Below are positions 8,084 through 15,444 of a stretch of DNA of 36,678 bases, piece after piece. This DNA comes from Clostridiales bacterium. Lineage in GTDB: Bacteria; Bacillota; Clostridia; TANB77; CAG-508. The notes under the pieces were generated by a model. It did not search any database, had not been told where the DNA came from, and saw nothing but the letters and a program-made list of their open reading frames with translations. The stretch covers positions 1 to 36,678 of the forward strand of contig JAHZIB010000014.1 in NCBI GenBank assembly GCA_019419955.1. The letters run 5' to 3'. The first letter of the stretch is position 1; the number at the start of each line of letters is the position of its first letter. A program made the translations under genes and the position numbers.

Positions 8084-8157
8084 TTACTAAATAATGGTTT
8101 AAAAAAATAATTGTCTTACAACTTGAGTTAAAATGTGCAATAACCATTATCCAGTAA
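8084..8157. repeat. Short inverted-repeat element, copy A (~74 bp)
   Basis: Terminal inverted repeats TTACTAAATAATGG and CCATTATCCAGTAA match at 12 of 14 positions. The interior shares CAAAAAAATAATTGTC-like and AATGTGCAATAACC segments with copy B at 10281, and a partial copy lies at 22327. Non-coding; a MITE-like or REP-like element. Confidence 0.6.
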
Positions 8158-8299
8158 CTTTTAAAAAATAAAATGTGCTCAAAATGATGCAAAAAATCTA
8201 AATATGTGGTACAATAGAGTTAGGTTTAAATTAAAAAATTGTGTAAAATAATCTAGTGAAAAATGGGTTATGAACAAAATTGAATTAGGGGGAATACAT

Positions 8300-8773
8300 A
8301 TGAAAAATTTTTCGAGTTGGCTTATTGCAATTTTTGCTTTTATGTTCTGGGGCTTTAGATTAGTGGGAACAGCATTATATTCTATAGGTAATGAGTTTAT
8401 GTTTGTTCCAGCAAATATAACAATGGAAGTAGTGCTATTATTTATTACATTTATTTGTATATGCTTTATGGTAAAAAGAAAACTGCTAGCTGCTATAATA
8501 TATTTATTATGCCATTTCATATATTATGGACCAGCATTTATAGGTCATTTTATGGAAATGATAAACCAAACGTTGCCTACAGAATTATATATGGGAACAT
8601 TATTTGAGCTATTTGGCCTTGCATTAGCTATAGCAGCTTTGTTTGATGTATTACTAGATAAGAACAGAAAAGCACATCCAACTGATAAGAAGACAGATTG
8701 GTTTTATAAAGGAAAAGAGTATGACAGAAAATTAGATGAGAGAGCTGATAAAAACAATTATAGAACTTTATAA
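8300..8773 (+). CDS. Small membrane protein of unknown function
   Basis: 157 residues with four hydrophobic stretches (about 5-25, 33-52, 57-80, 93-115) and a charged cytoplasmic tail containing DWFYKGKEYDRKLDERADKN. I do not recognise the family. The start at 8300 is chosen because AGGGGGAA lies 7 nt upstream; the ATG at 8270 has no ribosome-binding site. A TACAAT -10-like sequence lies near 8210, without a clear -35. rbgA follows 77 nt later. Confidence 0.7.
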   Translation: MKNFSSWLIAIFAFMFWGFRLVGTALYSIGNEFMFVPANITMEVVLLFITFICICFMVKRKLLAAIIYLLCHFIYYGPAFIGHFMEMINQTLPTELYMGTLFELFGLALAIAALFDVLLDKNRKAHPTDKKTDWFYKGKEYDRKLDERADKNNYRTL

Positions 8774-8850
8774 TAAAAAATACTAATAAAGAATAAAAAT
8801 AATGAGATATGTGGAGAATTGAAAACAAAAATAAGGAAGTGTAAGTATAA

Positions 8851-9756
8851 TTGGAAAATAGACAGAATAGTACAAATATAAATTGGTATCCAGGACACAT
8901 GGCTAAAACAAAAAGGCAAATTTCAGAAGATTTAAGATTAGTGGATATAGTAGTTGAAATTCTTGATTCTAGAATACCAATATCAAGTAGAAACCCTGAT
9001 ATAGAAGAGCTAATAAAAAATAAAAACAGGCTTATCATCTTAAATAAATATGATTTAGCAGAAGAAAACGAGAATAAAAAGTGGGTTAAGGCTTTTGAAG
9101 ATCAAGAAATTGCAGCGGTTTTAGTAAATTCTAGTACTGGAGAAGGTGTAAATCAAGCTATAAAAAGGATTGAGGATTTGTATAAGGAAAAACAGCAAAA
9201 ATATGAAGGAAAGGGTAGAATAGGAAAATCTGTTAGAGTTATGATTATTGGTATACCAAATGTTGGCAAGTCTTCTTTTATAAATAGAGTTACCAAAAAA
9301 AATTCAGCTCAAGTAGGGAATAGACCTGGTGTTACAAGACAGAAGCAATGGATACGCATCAATGGAAATATAGAATTGTTAGATACTCCTGGAGTTTTGT
9401 GGCCTAAGTTTGAGAGTGAAGAGGTTGCACTAAATTTAGCATTTACAGGAACAATTAAAGACGAAGTGATAGAAACATTGGAAATAGGATTTAATTTATT
9501 AAAAGTACTTATCAGCAAATACAAAAAAATGCTAATTGAGAGATATAAATTAGATGAATATGAAGTTGAAAGTATATTAAAAAAAGAGATAGAAGAGAAT
9601 GAAAAAATATTAGAATTGATGCATTTAGTAGGTAAAAATAGAGGAATACTAAAGTCTGGTGGAGAAATTGATGAAGAGAAGACGGCGAAGATAATATTAG
9701 AGGATTTTAGGAGTGGAAAGATTGGCAGAATAACACTAGAAAAATCAGAAGTATAA
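8851..9756 (+). CDS. rbgA: Ribosome biogenesis GTPase RbgA (YlqF)
   Basis: 301 residues. A circularly permuted GTPase: G4 NKYD at 65-68 precedes G1 GIPNVGKSS at 134-142 and G3 DTPG at 178-181. The N-terminus NWYPGHMAKT is the family hallmark. It acts late in 50S subunit assembly. Its TTG start is consistent with NWYPGHM lying about ten residues in; AAGGAAGTG precedes it. Confidence 0.94.
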   Translation: MENRQNSTNINWYPGHMAKTKRQISEDLRLVDIVVEILDSRIPISSRNPDIEELIKNKNRLIILNKYDLAEENENKKWVKAFEDQEIAAVLVNSSTGEGVNQAIKRIEDLYKEKQQKYEGKGRIGKSVRVMIIGIPNVGKSSFINRVTKKNSAQVGNRPGVTRQKQWIRINGNIELLDTPGVLWPKFESEEVALNLAFTGTIKDEVIETLEIGFNLLKVLISKYKKMLIERYKLDEYEVESILKKEIEENEKILELMHLVGKNRGILKSGGEIDEEKTAKIILEDFRSGKIGRITLEKSEV

Positions 9757-9792
9757 AATATAAATAGATATGCGAGATCGAATGGGGGGAAA

Positions 9793-10206
9793 ATGAAAGA
9801 AATAATAGAAAGAACAAAAAGTGAAGCAGAGGTAAATACAATGTCGCCTTTAGTATGGGCTTATGTGGGAGATTGTATATATGAATTATTTATACGAATG
9901 AGACTAATAAATGAGACGAAATTAAAACCACATGGACTGCATGTGGAAGCAATAAAATATGTAAAAGCAAAGGCTCAGGCAGATATATTAAAGAAAATGG
10001 AAAACGAGTTGACAGAAAGAGAGTTAGAAATAGTAAAAAGAGGAAGAAACGCGGAAAACCACCATATTCCTAAGAATGCAACAGTGCAAGAATATATGTA
10101 TGCTACTGGTTTTGAGGCTTTAATTGGATATTTGTATCTAACAAAGCAAGACGAGAGGCTAAAGGAAATACTGGAAAAATGTGTTATGAAAGAAATTGAA
10201 TATTAA
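9793..10206 (+). CDS. mrnC: Mini-ribonuclease III (MrnC)
   Basis: 137 residues: a single RNase III catalytic domain without the dsRNA-binding domain. The motif SPLVWAYVGDCIYE holds the acidic metal ligands (Asp27, Glu31), and GRNAENHHIPKNA and EALIGYLYL are further family blocks. It matures 23S rRNA ends in Bacillus. GGGGGGAAA precedes the ATG, and it lies 36 nt after rbgA, so cotranscription is likely. Confidence 0.93.
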   Translation: MKEIIERTKSEAEVNTMSPLVWAYVGDCIYELFIRMRLINETKLKPHGLHVEAIKYVKAKAQADILKKMENELTERELEIVKRGRNAENHHIPKNATVQEYMYATGFEALIGYLYLTKQDERLKEILEKCVMKEIEY

Positions 10207-10280
10207 TTTACCGAAAAAGAAATTACTAAATATGTTACAATTACACAAATTAATTTATTAAAGTGTATTATATTTTGAGG

Positions 10281-10357
10281 TTGCAGGATAATAGTTCAAA
10301 AAAATAATTGTCCTGCAACGTGAGCTCAAATGTGCAATAACCGCTATTATCCTGTAA
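10281..10357. repeat. Short inverted-repeat element, copy B (~77 bp)
   Basis: Terminal repeats TTGCAGGATAATAG and CTATTATCCTGTAA match at 13 of 14 positions. The interior shares CAAAAAAATAATTGTC and CAAATGTGCAATAACC with copy A. The stretch 10207-10504 between mrnC and the small toxin-like ORF holds this element and the promoter at 10389. Confidence 0.65.
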
Positions 10358-10388
10358 TCTTTTGACACAAAATTATCTTAATATTTGC

Positions 10389-10417
10389 TTGTTTTTTTAT
10401 TGAAAATATTGTATATT
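10389..10417 (+). promoter_or_regulatory. Promoter for toxin-like ORF
   Basis: TTGTTT (10389-10394), 17-bp spacer, TATATT (10412-10417). This predicts a ~80-nt 5' UTR before the ATG at 10505. Confidence 0.45.
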
Positions 10418-10458
10418 AGAAACCATAGGAAATGAACAAAAAAGCAGATGTGTGTTGC

Positions 10459-10499
10459 CACTTTACTACATAGTTTCTAACTATGAGAAAGTGAGGTGG
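10459..10499 (+). promoter_or_regulatory. Hairpin abutting the toxin ribosome-binding site
   Basis: CACTTT/AAAGTG and CATAG/CTATG form a two-part stem (10459-10493) ending at the first base of the SD GAGGTGG (10493-10499). Such 5' UTR structures limit translation in type I toxin mRNAs. Confidence 0.45.
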
Positions 10500-10504
10500 T
10501 GTTT

Positions 10505-10609
10505 ATGGTAGAATTTTTACTATTCCTAATTATAGGATTTATGATTTCAATAACTATAAACGTAGCCTTATTGACAGTTATATACATACTCTGGACAAAT
10601 AAGGAATAA
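10505..10609 (+). CDS. 34-residue hydrophobic peptide, candidate type I toxin
   Basis: Short acidic start (MVEF), one long hydrophobic helix and a polar end (WTNKE). The SD GAGGTGG lies 5 nt upstream. An inverted repeat directly follows the stop, and a strong minus-strand promoter at 10703-10731 fires back towards its 3' end. This layout matches Firmicute type I toxins with a 3'-overlapping antisense RNA (TxpA/RatA, BsrG/SR4). The family assignment rests on architecture, not on sequence match. Confidence 0.55.
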   Translation: MVEFLLFLIIGFMISITINVALLTVIYILWTNKE

Positions 10610-10696
10610 ATAAAAACACTACATTTTGCTTTGGTACTGCAATGTAGTGTTTATCAAGTTTATTGGTAACATACATTCTGTATGTTTGTTTCCTAT
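10606..10696 (-). ncRNA. Predicted antisense RNA of the toxin unit
   Basis: Starts about 7 nt past the minus-strand -10 and runs to the hairpin at 10614-10652, followed on this strand by a T-rich stretch (TTTTTATTT). It would be ~90 nt and complementary to the 3' end of the toxin mRNA. Inferred from promoter and terminator only. Confidence 0.45.
10614..10652. terminator. Bidirectional terminator of the toxin unit
   Basis: AAACACTACATT and AATGTAGTGTTT form a perfect 12-bp stem with a 15-nt loop. The T-rich tail is stronger on the minus strand. Confidence 0.65.
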
Positions 10697-10702
10697 ATTT
10701 TT

Positions 10703-10731
10703 ATTATACATACTTTTTTTACTTTTGTCAA
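10703..10731 (-). promoter_or_regulatory. Strong minus-strand promoter (antisense RNA)
   Basis: Read on the minus strand: TTGACA (10731-10726), 17-bp spacer, TATAAT (10708-10703), perfect consensus boxes. It points towards the toxin ORF, and no minus-strand protein gene lies before it. Confidence 0.65.
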
Positions 10732-10807
10732 ATAATATTTCAAATTATAACTTTACATTTATGGCGAATACACCAATAAAGCAAATTAAGTTCATTTTAG
10801 GAAACAA

Positions 10808-11174
10808 TGGTGGAGATGAGGAGAGTCGAACTCCTGTCCAATATTACGTCCATATAAATTTCTCCGAGTGCAGTTTGTTAAAGCATTTTCCCAAACATAA
10901 ATTAACAAACAACTTTATTGTTTAGGTAGTCATATATTTACCCTTAAGCCCAATGACAAGAGCTTAATTTGTTATCCTACTGTTTAAGCGCCTTATCCCC
11001 AATCGTAGGCAATCAGAGCAAGACGGGCTACCTAAGCTTAGGCAGCAGCGTATGCTAATTCTCTATCGTTATCAGCGTTTATATTTATTTTTCGCTTTTT
11101 TATAGTGGCCAAAGCGACCATCCACTACTCGCTATTTATACTTCGGTAATATTGTCGAAACCAAATACATCCCC
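10808..11174 (-). ncRNA. ssrA: tmRNA (ssrA)
   Basis: About 367 nt. On the minus strand the 5' end GGGGATGTATTTGGTTTCGAC and the 3' end GTTCGACTCTCC...CATCTCCACCA form the tRNA-like acceptor (GGGGATG/CATCTCC) with encoded CCA. The mRNA-like part encodes a tag ending ADNDRELAYAAA-stop. With SmpB it rescues stalled ribosomes and marks nascent chains for proteolysis. The exact resume codon is not fixed from sequence alone. Confidence 0.95.
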
Positions 11175-11186
11175 AAGTACATTAAT

Positions 11187-11215
11187 ATTATACAATATTT
11201 TATGCAAAAACTCAA
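11187..11215 (-). promoter_or_regulatory. ssrA promoter
   Basis: On the minus strand: TTGAGT (11215-11210), 17-bp spacer, TATAAT (11192-11187), 12 nt before the tmRNA 5' end. Confidence 0.7.
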
Positions 11216-11224
11216 TGAAAAATA

Positions 11225-11253
11225 TTGACTTTCTTGAAAAAAAATGTTATAAA
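11225..11253 (+). promoter_or_regulatory. tRNA-Glu promoter
   Basis: TTGACT (11225-11230), 17-bp spacer, TATAAA (11248-11253), 19 nt before the tRNA; divergent from the ssrA promoter. Confidence 0.65.
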
Positions 11254-11272
11254 TATATATGTTATGTTTTCT

Positions 11273-11347
11273 GGCCCCTTGGTCAAGCGGTTAAGACGCA
11301 GCCCTCTCAAGGCTGAATCATGGGTTCGATTCCCGTAGGGGTCACCA
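11273..11347 (+). tRNA. tRNA-Glu (anticodon CTC), CCA encoded
   Basis: Acceptor GGCCCCT/AGGGGTC, D-arm with GGTCAAGCGGTTAAGAC, anticodon stem CAGCC/GGCTG around loop CTCTCAA (anticodon CTC, reads GAG), T-arm GGGTTCGATTCCC, discriminator A and genomic CCA. A complete cloverleaf. Confidence 0.95.
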
Positions 11348-11354
11348 AAAAAAG

Positions 11355-11405
11355 AACAGTAGGGTATTAGATATATTAAAATATTGTCTAGTATTCTTTT
11401 TTATT
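11355..11405. terminator. Terminator between tRNA-Glu and rnhA
   Basis: An imperfect hairpin (GGGTATTAGATAT pairing with ATATTGTCTAGTATTC) followed by TTTTTTATT on the plus strand. It lies between convergent genes and may serve both. Confidence 0.5.
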
Positions 11406-11421
11406 GTGCAGAAAATTAGTT

Positions 11422-11856
11422 CTACAGTGATGAAATTGCATTTCTTGCAAGTTCGTCACAACGATTATTATACTCATTATCTGCGTGACCTTTTACTTTG
11501 TGAAAGGTTACATTGTGCATTTGTGTTAGTTCAATTAGATCTTGCCATAATTCCTTGTTTTTAACGTCAGTTTTCCCAGAAGTTTTCCAATTATTTTTTT
11601 GCCACCCTACAATCCAGTTTTGCAAAAAAGCATTTACTACATAAGCACTATCACTATATAAATCCACTTTGCAAGGATATTTTAAAAGTTTTAGGGCTTC
11701 TATAACTGCTGTAAGTTCCATAACATTATTTGTTGTATCTGCTTTTGCTCCAGATATTTCTTTTTTATGTTCTTTATGCATTAAAATGGCTCCCCAACCA
11801 CCAGGACCAGGATTTCCAGAACATGCGCCATCTGTATAAATAGTTACTTCTTCCAT
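11422..11856 (-). CDS. rnhA: Ribonuclease HI
   Basis: 144 residues; degrades RNA in RNA-DNA hybrids. The catalytic set is visible: Asp in YTDGACSGNPG, Glu in NVMELTAV, Asp in YSDSAYVV and Asp in NNRCDELARNA, plus the flexible-loop His in KVKGHAD. It is full length. I start at 11856 because the GGAGG that serves as SD lies inside the extra four codons of the ATG at 11868. Confidence 0.95.
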   Translation of the reverse strand: MEEVTIYTDGACSGNPGPGGWGAILMHKEHKKEISGAKADTTNNVMELTAVIEALKLLKYPCKVDLYSDSAYVVNAFLQNWIVGWQKNNWKTSGKTDVKNKELWQDLIELTQMHNVTFHKVKGHADNEYNNRCDELARNAISSL

Positions 11857-11886
11857 ATTAACCTCCATTTAATTTTTTATTTTTCA

Positions 11887-11915
11887 TTGTATATTTTTGT
11901 GTTTTGTGATATTAT
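11887..11915 (+). promoter_or_regulatory. tmcAL promoter
   Basis: TTGTAT (11887-11892), 17-bp spacer, TATTAT (11910-11915). It lies in the divergent gap between rnhA and tmcAL. Confidence 0.5.
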
Positions 11916-11957
11916 ATCAATAAATTATTTTTTGTACAAGTTTTAAGGAGGAAAACT

Positions 11958-13190
11958 ATGGGTAGAGTATTAGGAATAATTGCAGAATACAATCCTTTTC
12001 ATAATGGGCACTTGTATCATATAGCAAGAGCAAAGCAAGAAACTAATGCTCAATATATTATAGCTGTAATCTCTGGAAATTTTGTGCAAAGGGGCAATAC
12101 GTCTATAGTGAATAAATGGGTAAAAGCTAGAATGGCTTTGCTTAATGGTGTTGATTTAGTTATAGAACTTCCGTCAGTATATAGTATTTCAAGTGCAGAA
12201 AATTTTGCAGAGGGGGCTATAAAAATATTTAATTCTCTTGGTGTGGTTGACACCATTTCTTTTGGTATGGAGACATCAGATATTTCAACACTAAATAATA
12301 TTGCAAATGTTTTATATAATGAACCTAAAGAATATTTAACAATGTTAAATCACGAACTGAAAAAAGGAAACTCCTTTCCAAAGGCAAGAGAAAATGCTCT
12401 AATGGTATATTTAAATGATATAAAAAGATATGCAAATGTTCTTTCTGGTTCTAATAATATTTTAGCAATTGAATATTTAAAAGCTATAAAGAAAACAAAA
12501 AGTACAATTAACCCAGTAGGAATAAAAAGAGAAAAAGTTTTATATAATGATAAATATATAGTGGATGAATTCGCAAGTGCTACAGCTATAAGGAAAATGC
12601 TTATGACAAATCAACTTGATGATATAAGTAAGGTAATGCCTAGAAATTCTTATTTAAAATTAGGAGAAGAATTGAAAAACGGACATTATGTTATAGATTT
12701 ATCAAGGTTTGCGAGAGAAATAATATATACATTAAGAAAAATGTCTATTGCAGATATTGCTAAACTTCCTGATGTTTCAGAAGGGTTGGATACTTCAATA
12801 AAAAATGCAGCAGATTCATGCAATACATTAGAGGAATTGATAAATATAGTAAAAACGAAAAGATTTACACAGACTAGAATTCAAAGAATACTACTTTATG
12901 CTTTACTTGGTATAGACAAGAAAAAGATGGAAACATCAAGAAAGATAACACCATATGTAAGAATCTTAGGTTTTAATAACAAAGGAAAAGAATTAATATC
13001 TGAGATGATGAGAATTAACCCAAAATTGAATGTGATTACATCAGTAAAAAAATATATTGATGATGTTGCAAATAAAAACCTTAAAGAAATGCTTGAGACT
13101 GATATTTTAGCAACAAACATTTATACTTTAGGATACCATTCAGACTCATACTCAAATTTAGATTATACAAATAAAATAGAGATACTCTAA
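11958..13190 (+). CDS. tmcAL: tRNA(Met) cytidine acetate ligase TmcAL (YlbM)
   Basis: 410 residues. It makes N4-acetylcytidine at the wobble position of elongator tRNA-Met from acetate and ATP. The N-terminal nucleotidyltransferase motif is GIIAEYNPFHNGHLYH (HNGH 15-18), followed by ISGNFVQRG and VDLVIELPSVYSISSAENFAEGA, all strong family blocks. SAxxIR appears as SATAIRKML near 205. AAGGAGG precedes the ATG. coaE follows after 15 nt. Confidence 0.94.
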   Translation: MGRVLGIIAEYNPFHNGHLYHIARAKQETNAQYIIAVISGNFVQRGNTSIVNKWVKARMALLNGVDLVIELPSVYSISSAENFAEGAIKIFNSLGVVDTISFGMETSDISTLNNIANVLYNEPKEYLTMLNHELKKGNSFPKARENALMVYLNDIKRYANVLSGSNNILAIEYLKAIKKTKSTINPVGIKREKVLYNDKYIVDEFASATAIRKMLMTNQLDDISKVMPRNSYLKLGEELKNGHYVIDLSRFAREIIYTLRKMSIADIAKLPDVSEGLDTSIKNAADSCNTLEELINIVKTKRFTQTRIQRILLYALLGIDKKKMETSRKITPYVRILGFNNKGKELISEMMRINPKLNVITSVKKYIDDVANKNLKEMLETDILATNIYTLGYHSDSYSNLDYTNKIEIL

Positions 13191-13205
13191 AATCGGAGGA
13201 AAATA

Positions 13206-13799
13206 ATGGTTATTGGAATAACTGGAAGTTCAGGAGCAGGGAAAAGTACAATTTGCGAGGTACTTGAAATAAGGTATAATGTAAAAGTAATTAATGCAGA
13301 TAAAATAGCCAAAAAATTATCTAAGAAAGGAACAAACTATATTAACGATATAGTAGCAAAGTTTGGAACAGATATTTTAGATGAAGAAGGTGAACTAAAA
13401 AGGCGAAAATTGGCAGAAATAATTTATAATGATGAAGCAAAAAGACAAGAGCTCAATGATTGTACATTTAAATACATTAAGGAAGAAATAAAAAAGGAAA
13501 TAAAGAATGATAAAAAGGTATATGTGATAGATGCTCCTTTACTATTTGAGTGTGAGCTTAATGAAATTTGCGATAAGATTATAGGTGTTATATCAAGAAA
13601 AGAGTTACAGTTAGATAGAATCGTTGCAAGAGACAACATAGATTATGAAAGTGCAGAAAAGAGATTACGAGCTCAAGAAGATAACGAATTCTATATTAGA
13701 AATTGTGACAGAATAATAGAGAATAATAACGACTTGGCGTATATAGAACAAGAAATAGAGAAACTTGCTAAAGATTGGAATTTCGCCCTTACGAATTAG
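13206..13799 (+). CDS. coaE: Dephospho-CoA kinase
   Basis: 197 residues; phosphorylates dephospho-CoA in the last step of CoA synthesis. P-loop GSSGAGKST at 7-15, INADKIAKKL for substrate binding, YVIDAPLLFE (Walker-B-like) and the lid region RIVARDNIDYESAEKRLRAQ. AATCGGAGG precedes the start, and close spacing suggests an operon with tmcAL. The last codons form the left arm of a hairpin (13786-13822). Confidence 0.94.
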   Translation: MVIGITGSSGAGKSTICEVLEIRYNVKVINADKIAKKLSKKGTNYINDIVAKFGTDILDEEGELKRRKLAEIIYNDEAKRQELNDCTFKYIKEEIKKEIKNDKKVYVIDAPLLFECELNEICDKIIGVISRKELQLDRIVARDNIDYESAEKRLRAQEDNEFYIRNCDRIIENNNDLAYIEQEIEKLAKDWNFALTN

Positions 13800-13822
13800 G
13801 GGCACCTTTAGATTCGTAAGGG
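13786..13822 (+). terminator. Hairpin across the coaE stop codon
   Basis: CCCTTACGAAT and ATTCGTAAGGG form a perfect 11-bp stem with a 15-nt loop. There is no T-run, so it may be a processing or attenuation structure between coaE and the polymerase gene rather than a terminator. Confidence 0.4.
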
Positions 13823-13839
13823 ATGAGGAGGTGAGTCCT

Positions 13840-15060
13840 ATGGAGGTGAAACAAAGACAGATTTTACATATTGATGTGAATAATGCATTTTTAAGTTGGA
13901 CTGCTATTGATAGATTGTCTAAAGGAGAAAAAGTTGATATAAGAGAGATTGAGGCTGTTATCGGTGGGGATGAAACTAAAAGATCTGGTATTGTTTTGGC
14001 AAAGAGTATGAAAGCAAAGGAAAAAGGGGTTCGTACTGGAGAAACATTATATCAAGCTAGACTAAAGTGTCCTAATTTACAAGTATTTAGAGGAGAGTAC
14101 AAAAATTACAAAAAACATTCTGAGAAACTATATAACTTATTGTTACAATATACTGATAAAATAGAGAGATTTAGTATTGATGAGTGTTTTTTAGATATGA
14201 CTGATTACTTAGGAAATAATAGCTTAATAGATAAAGCTTATGAGATAAAAAACCGAGTTAGAAGAGAACTCGGGTTTACTGTAAATGTTGGAGTGTCACA
14301 TAATAAATTATTAGCAAAAATGGCATCTGATTTTACTAAGCCAGATCGAGTACATACTTTATTTGAGAATGAAATAGAAGAAAAAATGTGGAAATTACCA
14401 GTGTCTGAGTTATTTATGTTAGGAAGAAAAACACTTCCAAAGCTATATAGTATGAGAATAAAAACAATTGGTGATTTGGCAAGGCAAGATAAAAAACTTA
14501 TGATAGACAAGTTTGGTAAACATGGGCTTATTATGTGGGAGTACTCAAATGGGATAGATAATTCTAGTGTTAACTATATTAAGGAAAAGCCGAAAGGAAT
14601 TGGCAACTCTGTTACATTACCTCATGATTTGAATAAAATTGATGATATAGAGAAGGTGCTTTTAACGTTAGCTGAACAAGTTGCATATAGATTACGTAGA
14701 TATAATATGTATGCAAATGTAGTAAATGTACAATTGCGTACAAAAGATTTTAAGGATTTTTCTCACCAAAAAAAACTAATGAATTCTACTTCAAATACAA
14801 AGGATATTTATAATATTGCAAAAGAATTGTTATATGAGATGTATAAAAAAGGAACTGCAATAAGGCTAGTAGGTTTAAGAGTGGACAAATTAATTGATAA
14901 GGATGAAATACAACTTTCACTATTTAAAAGAGAAGAAGATAGAAAACAAGAAAAACTGGATGAGGTTGTAGATAAGTTAAAACAGAAATATGGATACAAT
15001 AGTATTACAAGAGCTGGAAAGCTGCATTCAGAAGACGTTATAAAACTAAAGGATGAATAA
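13840..15060 (+). CDS. Y-family DNA polymerase (DinB/UmuC superfamily)
   Basis: 406 residues. Translesion polymerase: HIDVNNAFLSW (first metal Asp at ~12), RSGIVLAKSMKAKEKGV, FSIDECFLDMT (catalytic Asp/Glu) and a helix-hairpin-helix region (FMLGRKTLPKLYSMRIKTIGDLA). The C-terminus IQLSLF resembles the beta-clamp-binding peptide of these enzymes. The start at 13840 follows AGGAGGTG; the 13765 ATG lies inside coaE. It belongs to the Firmicute subgroup with DVNNAF rather than DMDAFF. A second family member is at 22593. Confidence 0.9.
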   Translation: MEVKQRQILHIDVNNAFLSWTAIDRLSKGEKVDIREIEAVIGGDETKRSGIVLAKSMKAKEKGVRTGETLYQARLKCPNLQVFRGEYKNYKKHSEKLYNLLLQYTDKIERFSIDECFLDMTDYLGNNSLIDKAYEIKNRVRRELGFTVNVGVSHNKLLAKMASDFTKPDRVHTLFENEIEEKMWKLPVSELFMLGRKTLPKLYSMRIKTIGDLARQDKKLMIDKFGKHGLIMWEYSNGIDNSSVNYIKEKPKGIGNSVTLPHDLNKIDDIEKVLLTLAEQVAYRLRRYNMYANVVNVQLRTKDFKDFSHQKKLMNSTSNTKDIYNIAKELLYEMYKKGTAIRLVGLRVDKLIDKDEIQLSLFKREEDRKQEKLDEVVDKLKQKYGYNSITRAGKLHSEDVIKLKDE

Positions 15061-15090
15061 CACTCAGATTAAAAAAATTCAAGAAAGTAC

Positions 15091-15119
15091 TTGTCAAAAA
15101 AATAAAAATAGTATACAAT
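15091..15119 (+). promoter_or_regulatory. Promoter of target-gene leader, copy 1
   Basis: TTGTCA (15091-15096), 17-bp spacer, TACAAT (15114-15119), followed by AGCATGAACAAAGAGATAAA. The same boxes, spacing and following sequence occur at 36085-36113, so conservation supports it. Confidence 0.75.
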
Positions 15120-15140
15120 TAGCATGAACAAAGAGATAAA

Positions 15141-15265
15141 GGTTGAAAAATAATTACAATTTTGACGTTGTCAAACTTCATTTAAAATTTAATCAACGTA
15201 CACAGAGTACGCCTCATAAATTTTAAACTCGTTTTGACTGCTCAAAATTTAATTCTTTTCCAACC
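15141..15265. repeat. Palindromic mini-element inserted in the leader (~125 bp)
   Basis: It starts GGTTGAAAAA and ends TTTTCCAACC, and almost the whole length folds as one imperfect hairpin with tip CGTAC-ACAGA-GTACG. The orphan leader at 36121-36150 lacks it: there GAGATAAA is followed almost at once by the SD. It lengthens the predicted 5' UTR from about 30 to about 190 nt. A diverged relative lies at 29461-29570. Confidence 0.6.
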
Positions 15266-15316
15266 AATTTGTGCCTCAAGAAAGGAATGTGATAAAAGAT
15301 GGAAAAGAGATACAAA

Positions 15317-15388
15317 ATGAGAAAAAACGAAATCGATAGAACCTGCATGGCTGTAAGAGAGAGAGAGAGAGAGAGAGCAAGAGAATAG
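15317..15388 (+). CDS. 23-codon leader ORF with (AG)11, copy 1
   Basis: Reads MRKNEIDRTCM-A-V followed by Arg-Glu repeats and stops at TAG 15386-15388. The orphan copy at 36151 encodes the same peptide except Ala to Val, with two synonymous changes (ATC/ATT, GAT/GAC), suggesting it is translated. The AG tract makes its frame unstable: losing one AG unit joins it to the pilin-like ORF at 15445. The SD here (GAAAAGAGA) is weaker than at the orphan copy. Confidence 0.5.
   Translation: MRKNEIDRTCMAVRERERERARE
15356..15377 (+). repeat. (AG)11 dinucleotide tract
   Basis: Eleven perfect AG units within the leader ORF. The downstream pilin frame is open from 15340 onward without a stop, so tract length decides whether the leader ATG is in phase with the pilin (10 or 13 units in phase; 11 or 12 not). 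Confidence 0.9.
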
Positions 15389-15444
15389 AGAAAACTTGTT
15401 CTGCTTTTGATGTAGAAAATATAGTAAGAAATATAAATAAAGGG

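Noticed and set aside
10626..10925. Plus-strand 99-codon ORF
   Set aside because: It runs through the antisense-RNA promoter and into the 3' end of tmRNA; no SD and no domain.
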